From Ifrita kowaldi (lineage: Eukaryota; Chordata; Aves; Passeriformes; Cinclosomatidae), in assembly GCA_013398055.1 (NCBI GenBank), contig VZRS01000229.1, forward strand, positions 62,001-126,000: a DNA stretch of 64,000 nt, in the 5' to 3' direction. The notes beneath the pieces were generated by a model. The model saw nothing but the letters and a program-made list of their open reading frames with translations, ran no database searches and was not told the DNA's origin. How positions within the stretch are numbered: the stretch's first letter is position 1; the number at the start of each line of letters is the position of its first letter. Position numbers and translations under genes: made by a program. This document shows positions 13,179-27,400 of the stretch, in pieces.

Positions 13179-14123
13179 TGCTTTTTTCACCTGCTCCTTC
13201 CAACTACTCCTCTGAGACAAATTTTAGAATTAAATTCTGTTATCACAGCTGGGATTTGTTTCCACATTCTGGGTTTTTGAAATAAAGAACCACTACAGTT
13301 CATCACCACAAGCTGAAAACCCCAGGGTTTTTTCTAGCAAGACCAGACAAAACAGCTGAAGCCAGTTTGGATGATGTTTCACTAAGCAAGATAAAGCAAT
13401 GCCAACCTGAGACAAACTCTCCCTGGAGGAGAGTTCAGCTCAACTTAGTAAGGTCTAGTTAAGTAATTGAGACTCTTAATGAGATTGGTAAGATTTCTAA
13501 TGGGCAGTATCGCCAAACCCACATATATACATACTAAGAAATAAAACTGACAGCACAAAGCAAATTAACTGGCACAAAACAAATCAGAAATCCTGAAATA
13601 AAATTAACATTGACTTCAGAGTTCCTTTAGCAAGGGGCACAAGTTTTATACTGAATAGAGTATGCCATTGATCCACTTAGAGTTATTTTTTAGCCTAACG
13701 GCAGCGGAACCCAAGTTCTTTATATTCCAATGATTAGTTTTCACTGACTTTCACTAGTAATTATGGAATGCCACATGAATCAGAACCTCATGTTTATTCA
13801 AATTAGAAGCAGATTTGGTATTAAAGCTTTTTTTTTTCTTCATGGCATATTACTCTCAATTATATAGATAGCAGCTGGAACACATGCATTTTGGAGGTGG
13901 AAGTGATTCAATAATATGCAGTGGGTTTGGCTGGTGATAAAATTTTTATTAATTATTTGCATAAACAGTTTTACTAGAGGACTGTTTGCTGACACAGTAG
14001 CTATTCCAGAAAGCTAGCAAAAAAAAATCAAATCAAAATCAGCTAGATTATCTTAGTCATTGTCAGTGCTGCTGTAGCAGGCTTAGGGTCATTTAATTCT
14101 ACTTTTAGTCTAATTGTACATTT

Positions 14124-14176
14124 AATCCTTAAATATACATTCCCTTGATTATCCTTAAATATACCTTCAATTGATT
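14124..14176. repeat. Imperfect 26-bp tandem repeat
   Basis: Two units, each starting atccttaaatatac and ending ttgatt, lie side by side at 14124-14150 and 14151-14176 with a few substitutions. Confidence 0.75.
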
Positions 14177-15897
14177 ACCTCAGATTTCATTTTTTAGATG
14201 GTCTGCATAGTGAATGGATTAACTGGTACCATCTTTGCCTAGAGATTAATTTAGCTAAATCATTACAGGCCATTCACTGTGCTCTTCGGCCTGAAAAGTA
14301 CTTAATCATGCAGAGGACAAAAAGCAAAGCACATTGAGAAATCCTGTAATGTCTGTACTAAACAGTGAAAAGGGACTCTCTGTAATACTGCAAACATTAC
14401 TTTCCCATCCTGATGTGCTGTTCTTCCATTACTGCACTTGTGGCTCGTGCTGTATGTTCATGGCTAAGCTCATCTCCCAACATCAATTATACACATTTCT
14501 GTCAAGTACAAAAAGGAATTAGGAAACACTAGAAACAAATTATACCAGGAAACAATCCACAGACCTGGGCATGTCTGCTGAGACACAGATAAATAAAGGT
14601 AATATTGAATTAGAAATAATTTCTTTTATCCAGCTTAGTTTCTAAAATTGCATGAGCATTTTTTAAATTGTTTCTTAGCATCTCTAATACATTCTGTAAT
14701 AGCTCTAAAGTCTAAAAGTGTAAAGTCATATTAGGATATATACTTACATACAGATAAAAAATTACAGCTTGAAACTATCACCTAAAGAAATGAAAGAAAA
14801 ATACATAAACCTATAAAATTAAACAATTCAGTACCTCCACCAAATAGAACAGTTCAGTCTTACAGCTGAAAACATCAAGGTTCAGATCATCCAGGGGACC
14901 AAAATATCTTTAATAACCTGGACTTGACTGCCCTTGCAATCACTATCACAATTAAAACCTGGTTTAGCAGTTAGATAATCAGAGCTAAAGGCTCAATCCT
15001 ACAGAGCTCAAACTTCAATCCTATTAAAAAGACACTTCAATTTGGAGCATGCGTACAGCTGCTCATGCACACAGGCAAGGGAAAGCTAGGGACAGGAAAG
15101 CAGGGAGACTGCACAGAGACCAGATCCACAGGATGGGAAGAATCAGCTGGCATGGCATTTTAAGGCATAAAAATCACATGAAGAGGGCTATATTGCAGAC
15201 ATAGCTACAGAACAATTTTTAAAATAATTCTTAACTGAACTATTAGATCCAAAGAAAATGATTCCTTCCCTTTCAGACCCCACATAACAACAGCCTGTTA
15301 CCTATTTGTATTTGGCTGAATAATCTTTAGTGTCTACCTTATTTCACCAGAGAAGAAACTGCATTCCTGAAACCCTGACAGTGTGACAAACCAAAAAGGA
15401 AAGTTTTACTATAGTCAAGTGTGGCATCAAAACTCAGCTCCAGAATTTTCTACATCCCTCAAGAATGCTTAAATATTCAAGGAAAATCGCGTTAGATGGA
15501 CCTTGCTATTCCAGAGAATTGTAAAGATCCACACTTCTTCATAAACATATAAAAGCCAGTCACTGGTTTGTTAATGATGCCACTTAATGCACAGCTGCAA
15601 AGTGTCTGAATGTTGTGCTGAGAATTAGCACAGTTATCACCAAACACACTCAGCCACTCGGCCACGTTGCCAGGAAACTGCTGCCACTGGCAGGCAGCTC
15701 TATGGGGAAGATTCCTCAGCAGTCACCCACAGCCACCTCTGCCCCAGCACACCACCTCTGTTTTCTTCTTAAAACCACTGCTGATCCACATACCTAAAAC
15801 TAGCTTTTCCTTATAAATAACATTCTACAATATAAGCAGGTGAGTCTGCTGCTCCTCAGGGTTAGCCATTTAATGGCATTTTCTATTTCAGACTAGA

Positions 15898-15931
15898 GGT
15901 CAGTGCATCTACTTGGTCAGTGCATCTACTA
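15898..15931. repeat. 17-bp tandem duplication
   Basis: The unit ggtcagtgcatctactt is followed directly by a copy that differs in the final base. Confidence 0.85.
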
Positions 15932-18720
15932 TATTGCACTGAGAGTTAGCCAAAAAGCTCTCTCCCATTCCTTTGGGGTATAGCTTCTGACTAAGAGATA
16001 CAGGTTATACCATAAAATTACAGTTTCTTTTAAACAAAAATCTAGACCCAGTCAAAGAAGAGAGTGGAATTAATTTTGATAGTACTGATACAGGAACTAG
16101 CACTCTCATCTCGTAACTTCTGTAAAAGCAAGGCTTATTTCTTCTGGCAGGTATATTTGGAAAGTTGAGCCCCATTAATACCCCAGCAGCTTCTTCAAGA
16201 AATGGAGATTATCTAGTGCCTAGTTCGGTTTTCTTAAAAAGAAAATTATGAAGAGAAATAAGCTTCATTTGAATGACACTTGTGGATTCCTCTTTTGTTC
16301 TGAAAGAAGCTATCAGATAAATAAAAAAAAGAAATCAGGGCATTCAGTGTCAACAAAACGCCAACTAATGACATCTAGAAGCATTTTCTCATTCTCTGCT
16401 GATGTCACCACTGTTACTAACAACAAACTATCTGGACTACAAACAAGTGATGATTCGCATTTGCTTTTATATATTATTATACATACTAAGTAATTAGCAC
16501 AGTCAGTGCTTTGATACCTTTGAAAATAAAGTGCTTACTCAGTGCCAGATCTAGGCTCTTGCCTTGGACACACAAGGCCACAATATATTTAAAAATATTA
16601 TTCCATCCTGCACACACAACTGTTAAGTTGTGTCAATTCGAACATCTTTGATAACTACGAGTGTGTCAGACATCGTCTCCTGGGTGACTACCTGGCTCAG
16701 ATAGCATTCTTACCAGGGTAACTGTTAAGTTTCTTAGAAAAAAAATTCACCAAAATGATCAAAACTGAAAAATGTATCAGCTACATTTAAAGAAACACTT
16801 CAAATTCAGAGCCAACAGTATCAATCTCAGATAGCATCACACACGCAGACTCAGTGTAAGGGAAGATGCAGGTTTGTAAAGAGCTTCCAGGAATAAATCC
16901 TGGTTCAGACCACTTCCTCAGGGCAAAACCAATTTTCTGCTCATTAAACTGTACTACTACATTACAAAAATTACCTGCCTGATTCCAGCTGCTTCTTGTT
17001 GCTCCACCAATCCACAAACTTCTATTTACTGTTTCTACCAAAAACACCATCTTGAGCTGACCTTTTTGTAACTTAAAAATCTTACTACCTCTCTTCACCA
17101 ACCTCTTTTTCTTCCTTTTTAGTGGCTAATGCCCCAGGGCCTCCAAATGCAGGCTCCTGATTTCAGGAAGACTGCCCACAAAGCACTGAGGATTCTGTAC
17201 TATCAACAGTGCTACACTTCCTTGCTTACATCCATCCCTTCTAGGGTACTCCCTTCTCAAGAAATCACGAGTTCCACAAGCAAAGCAGTACCTCAAGCCA
17301 CACACGCAACTCAGTGTCTCTCATCAGCAAACGAACAGGAGGGGATTGGACTCATAAAAAAATTTGTCATCTAAAACATGTCATTAATGGCTCAACTCAA
17401 CTGCAAAATGATACTTAAATGTGAGTAAAATCAGCTGCTGCTCTTTATGTTCTTGCTGCAAAGTTCATGCTTGCACATCCCATTTGGCTTTAGTGGATAA
17501 TCAAGAATAAAAAACCCCAACAAAAACTAAAAAACTCTTATGAAACAGATTTCAGTGGTTCAGTACATAGTAACTCCCAAAATACTCTTAAATAGCCTCT
17601 TGTCTTAAAAACACACTGGAAGAAGTACACTTGTCTTATCCCAAAAAAAGAAATTACAGGACTTCCTAATAAAAAGTAATTACAGTAAATTTAAACATTT
17701 TGGTAAATGGACACTAGGAGTAACAGAATTCAAAATTCCTTTCTAAGGACAGAGGACCAAAGGAACATGTTAAAAAAAAAAATGGTTTATCTGTGATTTG
17801 TTTTGAACTATATGCAATTCAACATACTACAAAAGAACTGGAAAAAACAGCTTTATTGATGTCTCCAGTCATTACATATTTTGTTAAAGGCGATGTAATT
17901 TAATTTAAGCCGTTCCAATTGCCCAGAGCATTCACTCATTTCTTCAGCTCTCTTGAAAACTTCTTCCCAGTTCTCCAGGTTTCATGTGCTCCAGCTGCCC
18001 TATAATCTCTAGGGTCTCAGAGTGAAGTGTTTTCCTGGTGGGCAGCACCGGTTACTGAAGCAGACAGTAGAAGCTGGAGAAGTTTGTCATGATGAGAGAT
18101 TTTCAGTGCATGAGATGTCTGATACGCAGCTGTGTGTCTCCTCAAAGAGTGGATGCTTCAGAACTGCCCTTTACCAAGCAAATGCCACAAAAGCACAAAT
18201 CAGCTGGTTGATGCAGGATGATGTGGACAAGTTCTGCCCATTATCACTTAACAGGAAAAGGGATCAGGAAACATAGCTTTTCAACTCAAAGAATAGTCAG
18301 CTATACTCAACAGATGCCCAAGAGCAAACAGGAACATGGAAGAACAAGTAGCAAGCAAGTAGTGTCTCCTGTCTATCTCAAACCAGAAAGAAAAAGAAAT
18401 AAATAGGAGGTTTTTTTCACCAGAAGATAGAAACGTGTACTGACAGTCTGTTGATTGCTTTTAAGATTAGAAAGAAATTGTACACTTGCTAAAGTTTGTT
18501 GACACAAGTACCTCAGAGAAGCAAAAGCACAGAACAATATCATCAACACGTTTTTCAAGTTTTTGGAGTGCACTTTTGCACGAAACTTATCATTATCACA
18601 AGAAACTTCAAACAAAGAGTATACTATAAAGACAAAATACAATAATTAATCAGTGAAAGCATCCACCATCACACATGGTTTGCATCTCACCAACAACCTA
18701 CGGAGACCAAGCACGCTTAC

Positions 18721-18875
18721 CTCAGTGTTTGGCTGTAGTGCCTGCGCATCCTGGGCTGCAGATGGAACTATTGCCCATGTAATGTTGGCACTAGCAGATG
18801 ATAAGGAGCTGAGGGCACCATTTTTCAGTTGCTCTGTGGAGTGTGACTTGGGCCCAGGCCATCCCAGGATACCTT
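18721..18875 (-). CDS. OSBPL10: OSBPL10 exon 6 (likely): variable linker
   Basis: This 155-bp exon has two bases that complete a Glu codon (G|AA), then 51 codons: GILGWPGPKSHSTEQLKNGA, then SSASANITWAIVPSA, ending ALQPNTE. The acceptor is ttttctccttcag and the donor is gtaagc. The order matches human ORP10 (ILGW, KSHSTEQLKNG, SASANITWAI), with faster change after NITWAI. No catalytic or lipid-binding residue is expected here; it is the spacer between the coiled coil and the ORD. Exon 5 plus exon 6 total 366 bp, so only their joint removal keeps frame. The exon is shadowed on the plus strand by an unrelated open frame of 102 codons. Confidence 0.95.
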
Positions 18876-19738
18876 CTGAAGGAGAAAATAGGTTATCAGC
18901 TTACAAGAGAAAGATTACAGATTTCTTCCATTCACCTCATCATTCTACTGATCTAAATTAGTTGTATCTCTTCTCTGCTTCCATGCACAGCTTTACTTCA
19001 GTAAGAAATGATCTTGTACTTTCTGAACTAGCTTATGCAGTATCTCAAATTATACCCCTGCCTTTGGAAGCAAGAAACACCCTAAATAACCAAAGTAAGC
19101 ATCTTATAGGCCAACTTATCAGTGATTTTTTTAAGTCAACAAATGTTAGTTCTACCACCAGACCGTATAACCCTTATGTATAATTCTATCTGGCATACCT
19201 TGGAAATTACAGAAGTATTCTCTACCCAATAATTTCATAGTTATGAAGTTATCCAAGTAAAGCCTCCATTTCTTCTGCCTGAAACCAAAGTTTTAAGCCT
19301 AGCAGCTGTATTTTATCGCTGTACTGCAAAAAGTTTTCTCTAGATTAAGTACTAAAATGCTTTACTGGTCCCAAGACCACAGTTTAAAAGAGTTCTCATT
19401 AGAAAGATACACATTAAATATGAATCAAGCAGAACTTGGCATCAGAACAACCCTTATTTCTGGGGGCACTTGATTTCCTGGGTGAGTCTGTATTTAAGAA
19501 TGATCAGCTAAGGCAAGTGCACACTTGTTCCTCCCTAACTGCTCTAAAACATAGTCTCAACAGTCAAATCAGTAGCCCTCAGCACAGGACTTAAAATTTC
19601 AGCTATTAATTACACACTGTTATAAAATGTAAAGATATGGATAAGAAAATCACAGCACTTCAGTCATTACCATGATTTGTATATGAATATACAATTAGTG
19701 CCACAGGGAGGATCTCCTCTCATCACTGACAAGTTTTT

Positions 19739-20528
19739 AAGATTATGCAGAGCAACACAAAGCACATTAAGGAACATGTAATTTCTCCTCTCCATATCAC
19801 CAGGGTTACCAGATATTGCCTCCTAAGTGAAGTAAATGGTTGATCTGGAGAAGCTGTGCTATGTAGTGTTACATTAATGTTCCCATTATTAAAAAATGGG
19901 CCACAAATCCCACAGCTGAACTCTTACCAAATTCTAGAGCCAAAACAGTTACAGAACATTCCTCCCATCTAAAGTGGCACTAAGTTATGGAGACACGGCA
20001 GAAGTTCAGATCTACTTTGCTTAGGGTGCTTTTGTGACGCCATCTTTTGCTGAAGAAAGCATGAGGAAAGCATAAGCAAATAGTTAAGCATAAAATTATT
20101 TTCAAAGATCTGAGTAACCAACAGGGGGAAAAAAATCAGCTTTTTTTCCTTTTTTAAATGTCTATTGCATACAATTACACAAAATCCCCCATGCCAAACG
20201 AAGAACATGTCTGTGCTGTCAAATTATGCATCTCACTCTTCATTATATCGCAGTAACAGATCCCGATCTATTTTTCTGTTTCTCCCTGTCAAAAAAAAAA
20301 AGCTGAATAATGGATTACTGCTGCTATTTTCCTATTACAGAGACACTAAAAAAAAAAATTGAACTGACTTCTCTTTATGCCAATCTTTAAAAATATGTCA
20401 TCCGATCATTTCCTTGGGCTATCCATTTTCTCTCTGCACAAACAATCTATTTGCCCTTCACTGTAAACAGTTATTTTTTATTTTTTTAATCTAGTTTATG
20501 TAAATAAGCACAATAAAAAGCTCCCACA
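19739..20528. repeat. End of left contig, copied again after the gap (copy 1, 790 bp)
   Basis: This segment is almost identical to 20618-21413. It ends exactly at the N run, and its partner starts exactly after the N run. The differences I see are confined to about 20210-20240: six bases missing after catgtctgtg and a small change in gcatctcactcttc versus gcatcttcatcttc. This geometry fits two contig ends that overlap but were not merged. Confidence 0.92.
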
Positions 20529-20617
20529 NNNNNNNNNNNNNNNNNNNNNNNNNNNNNNNNNNNNNNNNNNNNNNNNNNNNNNNNNNNNNNNNNNNNNNNN
20601 NNNNNNNNNNNNNNNNN
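20529..20617. other. Assembly gap, 89 N
   Basis: A run of 89 undetermined bases inside intron 5. The flanks are the two copies of the same 790-bp sequence, so the gap may contain no real missing DNA. Confidence 0.99.
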
Positions 20618-21413
20618 AAGATTATGCAGAGCAACACAAAGCACATTAAGGAACATGTAATTTCTCCTCTCCATATCACCAGGGTTACCAGATATTGCCT
20701 CCTAAGTGAAGTAAATGGTTGATCTGGAGAAGCTGTGCTATGTAGTGTTACATTAATGTTCCCATTATTAAAAAATGGGCCACAAATCCCACAGCTGAAC
20801 TCTTACCAAATTCTAGAGCCAAAACAGTTACAGAACATTCCTCCCATCTAAAGTGGCACTAAGTTATGGAGACACGGCAGAAGTTCAGATCTACTTTGCT
20901 TAGGGTGCTTTTGTGACGCCATCTTTTGCTGAAGAAAGCATGAGGAAAGCATAAGCAAATAGTTAAGCATAAAATTATTTTCAAAGATCTGAGTAACCAA
21001 CAGGGGGAAAAAAATCAGCTTTTTTTCCTTTTTTAAATGTCTATTGCATACAATTACACAAAATCCCCCATGCCAAACGAAGAACATGTCTGTGGCTCTG
21101 CTGTCAAATTATGCATCTTCATCTTCATTATATCGCAGTAACAGATCCCGATCTATTTTTCTGTTTCTCCCTGTCAAAAAAAAAAAGCTGAATAATGGAT
21201 TACTGCTGCTATTTTCCTATTACAGAGACACTAAAAAAAAAAATTGAACTGACTTCTCTTTATGCCAATCTTTAAAAATATGTCATCCGATCATTTCCTT
21301 GGGCTATCCATTTTCTCTCTGCACAAACAATCTATTTGCCCTTCACTGTAAACAGTTATTTTTTATTTTTTTAATCTAGTTTATGTAAATAAGCACAATA
21401 AAAAGCTCCCACA
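20618..21413. repeat. Start of right contig, second copy of the 790-bp segment (796 bp)
   Basis: Partner of 19739-20528. The offset is 879 bp at the start and 885 bp at the end, because this copy has six extra bases. After 21413 the sequence continues uniquely (tgaagaaacacctc). The same 79-codon minus-strand open frame appears in both copies (19969-20208 and 20848-21087), which is a by-product of the copy and not a gene. Confidence 0.92.
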
Positions 21414-24400
21414 TGAAGAAACACCTCACTTCAGGGGAAATTTTTAAGTGTGAACATTTACCTCATCATCGCAAACATATTTTTAAAAACACTATACTAG
21501 TTTTCCTCTTCAGTGCAAAAACATGGTAAAAAGACCTTTTCCCTTGTCTTTCTCTGCACATTTTAGAGTCTCTTAGACAAACAGAAACTGTTATAACTAG
21601 GTAAGCATGTTTTCTCTCCTGTACCAAGGGCAATGCTACCCTCACGAGACAACAAATATTGTCAGCTTGATCAAATTTTAAACGGATCTTAAAAACACAT
21701 TATGACCTTGCCAACAACAATAGGATGCCAAGAGTTAAGGTCCAAATGATAATAAAGCACATGCATTTCCTCAACACTTCTGCATATGAGAAAAACTGTT
21801 TTGTTAAACTGTGCATCTGGAATTTGACTACTTCGCAGAAGAGAAATATGCAGGGAAAGATATTAAGTCATACAAGCACAGAAATATAAACAAAAAGTCA
21901 TCTCTCTGAACTAGCTGGGAAATATTCATGCCTAGTTTCAAAGTGCCATCAGGGAACCTGTGATGATCTTTACAAATCTTACTCTGAGATGTCAGCATTC
22001 TCATATCATCCCAAGGGACTTGCCATATATCTAATACAGCAGCTCACTTTTCAGGCAAAAGCAACGTCTGATGAGAGAACTCATTAGAAATTATCTTAAA
22101 AACAACAAAGACTAGAATACAATCTCCATGTAGAAAGTGAAAGGCCACAACAATATGGCTCCTACTTCACTGACATTATTAGTTTTCTAAAACTTTTCAG
22201 TACAGTTTCTCAGGATTTTTTTTCCGTTTTTTCAGTACACCCAAAATGTTCTCATCTGCACCAGTACAAATTACTTTAACCACAAAAAAATACAGGTACA
22301 GCTGTTGTCTGTGCCATATCTAATTCAGTTGTTTTACTGGAATTTACTCTCCACAGACTGAGCTGCTATCTGTAAATCATTTGATCCACTCTAACAGAGT
22401 TGCCATCTTTGCCACTTTATGGGACTCAAAAATTTCTATCACTAGTTCAGTACCTGTTCTTAAAGACTTAAGAAAATATATATAAAAACTGAACATATGA
22501 GAAAGTTTATCTTCAGAGTTGGGTAAGAATAGGAAGAAATGGCTGTCATTGGTTTGAGTTTTCTTAAAGGCAGTTTTTTTTCTTTGTTCTTGGTCATAGT
22601 CAAAGACAGCTGAAAGAAAGGCAAATTCTAATGTATTTTGATACATTACAGAGCTCTAAAGGAGTTCTCCAGAAAGGCAGTCACAAATTATATAAAAGTA
22701 TTCACAGCTACATAGCTACTTTACTATTTGCTTTAAGACTATGCAAAGCACTACACTAATTAACACGAAACATCTGTTCCTGTGCAAATGATGCAAAAAT
22801 TATAAAGAACATACCAAATACACAACTAGTAAAATCAGCCAGATCTCTTCTACCTGCACAGTGTTGGTGCTGTAGCTCCAGGAGTGAAAACCCAAGTCTG
22901 ATTCCTCTGAAAGTTCAGAGCATATGTATATACATAACAAGAGTTCTGATAGAAAATACCCAAAAACTAGCTTCTTTCCCCCTTCCCCTCAACACCAGTT
23001 TCCACTGTGATGAACACGCAGCCAACAAGTACACCAAGGCACATGAGAACGCTTGTACCTAAGCAAAGTACAGCACCCACACACAACCTACTTATCCTTT
23101 CCCTATAGCAGTGTTACAGTTCACAAACATCTATTCCAGAGGGCACAACAGGCTGTATCACACACAAACACCCTCAGGAGAAACGTCTTTCCCTTCTGCA
23201 GGTGCACACAGTGGTGGTGGGGGGAGTTCTCTCCAAAGAGAAGGTTTACCAGGAGATTTTTCAGTTAAGCAATGTTGATAATTTTCTTTTGCTGGTTTTG
23301 ATTTTCTGGGTACCTGATGTACCTTCAAACTCACTTTTGCATGACAACTGATGCATGAAATATGCTTAATATTTTACCTATCTCAATTCTGTAGGAAAAG
23401 CCTTTCTAATTTTAAATCCTCTGGTCTTGGTTAGGAGACTACAAAAAAAAAAAAAACACCTGCATTTTTTCCCTGGTACAATCGTAAACTAACATCTATT
23501 GATAACACTCTTATGACATATTTTCAATATACTCTAACAAATATCCCCTTGATGATGCAACGGTAGGCCTTGAGGAGAAACCAATATTAGGTCTGGACTC
23601 TTTCCCCTGCCAGGGATGGATGCGACCGTTTTGTCTCTCTGCTGAATCCCTGCAGCACACTGAAACAGAAACAGCAAATGGCAGCTGCATCTCTGCTTTT
23701 CACATGAGATTGTCTTTGCTGATGTTGTGTGGGGACTAGAAAAAGATGTTATCTTCCAATGAAAGAAGAACGTGCAAGGAATAACGTATTAGCCTTCAGA
23801 TAGAACAGAAATTGTTCTGGTTATTCTTGACAGAAGCGAGACTGGTGACAGTGCAATTAAGGGAGAACTGACTGACCAAGCCAAATTTTGTAAGGTACAC
23901 CAGTAACGAAGAATATGTACTCCCCTGTGTTCTTTCCTCACTCCTCCCTGCCCACATGCATTTAAGCACAAACAAGGACTTACTCATCTGCTCATTTTTC
24001 TCTTTTGTCCTCTCAGCTGCAAGAGAATTCCTAGCTGTCATTTGTCAACAAATTGAAGGCATCTAGATTTTGCCTTTCCTGATCATTTATTTTCTCCAAA
24101 AAGGAGATAATAGAGAATAAAAAGCTCAACTATATCCCTTCCCCAACTCCAGAATCATCCCCGATCCATTTACTTCCATGGGAGCCAAAATCAGCAGCTT
24201 TTGCACATTAAAGTGAACTTCAGAAAATCCATAGTAAGGATGAGTTTGGCTTTTGTTTTTAAAAAATCTTAAGAAAAATGAAACATTTTACAGTTTGGAA
24301 AAGTGGGCAAGGCAGAGACAGAAAAACATAGGAGGGAATTCCTATCAGGAAGATGCTTTATTCAGTAAATGGCTGGCTAATGTGAAACACAGATTAAAAG

Positions 24401-27400
24401 AACGGATTGATCTGTGCAGGCTGCTACTACAAGAGAGGATTCTGTCTGCCAAAACACTAAAATTAAAGAAAACAGACCTAAAACACAACATACGCTGGTA
24501 GAGCTACATTAAAACAAACATTCGAGTTTGCTCTGCTTTCAGTCTGGGAGTGAAGAATGTTAACAATTGCAGTCAACAGGCTCTGGAGATACTCTTCTGC
24601 CAAAGGCTTCAGAGTTGGAAAAAATAACACTAGAACTTCTAAAGTTAGAAATTAAGACCAAAGTTTCTTCTCCACATTTTTATTTTCAAAGGTACCTGCT
24701 CCTTTTCTGCATGCCAAATGAACTCAAGCTTGTCAGAAGGCACTTAATGCTGATCAGCACATGCTTTAGATGTACCTAAATGGTGACATTCCTAGCCAAA
24801 AAGAAAGGCCTTGACATTCTCCTCCATCCTACCAAAAGAACATAATTCCCAAACCCAAAGAAGCTTGGAGAGATGCAGTCCCTCATCCTCAATTCCCATT
24901 ACATGTAACCAACACTTTCAGCTAATAATACCCTTTTCCGGCATATTTTTCAATGAAAGAAAAAAAATTACAAAGAATTTAGCCAATGATCAATGCATGT
25001 ACTTTTAATAATGACAGCTGGAAATTATTTTGACATTATTTGACATTATTTTGACTCAAAAGTAGAAACACAGGATTTTGCTTCACTGACTGTTCCTGTT
25101 GATGTACCTCCAAATAAGCCAATCACAAAAACCCTTCCATGAATCTTCAGAGTGGAAATAAAAAATTTATTGACTAGCCTTCAAGACAAGATTGAAGACT
25201 TCAGTTTAATCTTCATGTCTGTTTGTAGGCTTGAGGTCTAAGACTGACAATTTGTGAGAAACATGAAATGGAGAAAACATATCATCCTTAAACTGTTCTA
25301 TTAGAAAGAATGGTATAAAAATATTTTAAGTGATGACCTACATAATCGTAGAATCTGGACAAGATTCCACTAGAGTGAATGCCAAGCTGCTTTCTTTCTA
25401 CTCTAATTACTGGAAAACAAAGCAACAAAAATATTTACACCAAAAGAAAGAAGACACTTCTTTTTCTTGTTTAAAAACAATAAATGTCAGTAAATCAGAT
25501 TAAAATAGCTACTATTTAATTATAATCTTTATGAGAGCATTCCATAAGTACTAGGTCAGAAACTCAGCTACTTTTAAGTCCTTGCTTTAGAGGCAGTAAG
25601 ACTGCAAGGCCTCCAGTGCACAGGGAAGTCAGCAAAACTTGCACAATCGGGTATAAAGACCCCAAGGACACAAGGAAAGGTACGGAGAAAGCAGATTAAG
25701 TAGATATCTATCTACTTTTAAGGCAGTCCTCTCTCTTTATGGCATAATAGTGAGAGGTTTGCATGGCAAAGGAAAGCAAACTGAAGGGTAGGTTCAAGTC
25801 ACCCAAGCTAAGCAATTGAGTATTTCTCACACTCCACACAAGGAATACTACGTTGCCTGGATTGCCTTCATGAACTGTAGGCTAGAAGCAAGAAAATAAA
25901 TTATCAAATTCCTATCTTGTCTCTAGCTATGCGTTCTGCCCCACACTGCCCACCAGCACCTTTACACCACACAGCAGGTAATGAGACAGCACTGGGATGG
26001 AAGCATCTGGCAAGAAATTGCACAGGGCCAGGACATCTCACAAGAAAGGTGCTTGAGAACTCCTATCACAGGAGCATATGGCTTCCAAACTAACAAAAGG
26101 CATTTTCACCTGACAGCGACAGTAAAGGTCATCTTCTGTTGTACCTGCTGGGTATAAAATTTAAATAATTCACCTGGAGAACACGATCAAAATGAAATAG
26201 AACATCTCTCAGAACTAGAGTTTGCTAGGGGATTACTTAAAGGCTTTAGTCTGAATAGGTATGAGCTTATGCAGCTTTGATGACGCTGAAACTCTGCCAA
26301 CTCAGCAGAAACGTTAAGTCTATCAAAGTATGCCTGGAAAAGATTAAGTGTGTAAGAAAATCAGTAATCAAGACTTGTAGGCCAGGTTCTTTCAGGCAAC
26401 TGTGTTGCATAATAAGGCCTAGGGAAAAAAAAATGATTTCACAGACTTTCAGTCAGGGAGAAGAGACTAAATATTTCAGCAGCTTTTAGTTCCCTTCTTA
26501 GTTCTTTTTTTTTTTTTCACTTCCATACCAAAGAGTAAGCCCACGCACACACTGAAGAATTAACTGCTTGCATTCAAGTTCTCACAGTTACACCAAAGAT
26601 GCTGGTGTGAACCACTGCTATAGAATTTTGATTCTGGAAAGGATTCTCGTGCAAGTTTACAGTCTTAGGAAGAACAAACAAAAACAGGTATTATTATTCA
26701 GTATTTCACAGTCATGACTTCTTTAAAAGAAAAACTGGCAATTCCCTTTAAGCGATTACTAATGTTTTGCTTGCTTTTCTCTCTTCTTGTCCACAGATTC
26801 CCAAAAACCATTATCAAGTCAAAACACAGACACTGATTTAACAGAAGATTACATGGACACAGATTCAAGGACATGTACACCTCAAGTCATCTATCTCTTG
26901 ACAGTTCACTTAGATCCCATTGAGATGAAAAACAACCTTCAGGGACCTTGAAACTAGAAAGTAACTTTTCTTCGAAGGATGCTTTTCATCTCTGTTTCAA
27001 ACCATTCTTTTCTGAAATAAAGTTATATCAAATAATTTATTTCAGTGCACTTTTATCATCACTACTTAGGTAAGTCCAAGGGGTTTTGCATTTTCTACAC
27101 GAAAACAGGACTTTTTAAAAAATCATGCTCCTTTATGAAACCAATCAGAATCTGGATGTGGGAAAGTCAGCATGTACCACAGGACAGGTGTCAAAAGGTT
27201 TAATATTGTTTTTTCCAAGAACCACTTTCACATCATTTTCTTGCTTCCCAAGTAACCCGCTCATTTCTATTCTCCTCACAATGGGAATGCTTCAGAGGCT
27301 GTCTCACCGTGCCATCTCAGCAGCCTTGAGGGCATATTCTGCCCTGCAAGTCAGGGCAGGTTGGGGGGGATTGTTGTGAAAGCACCTGAAGAAAACACAA

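Larger units (their letters stand above)
2040..18720 (-). other. OSBPL10 intron 6
   Basis: A 16.7-kb intron. It contains two CR1 fragments (6010-6720 and 12320-12470), one LTR (about 7848-8900), a pyrimidine tract (3865-3909), an AT run (13149-13178) and a 26-bp tandem repeat (14124-14176). An AT-rich stretch around 13860-14250 has homeodomain- and octamer-like motifs. The rest is unique-looking sequence in which I see no exon. The 183-codon open frame at 10410-10961 on the plus strand is the longest in the window. It has no recognisable domain, and its composition looks like translated intron. Confidence 0.85.
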
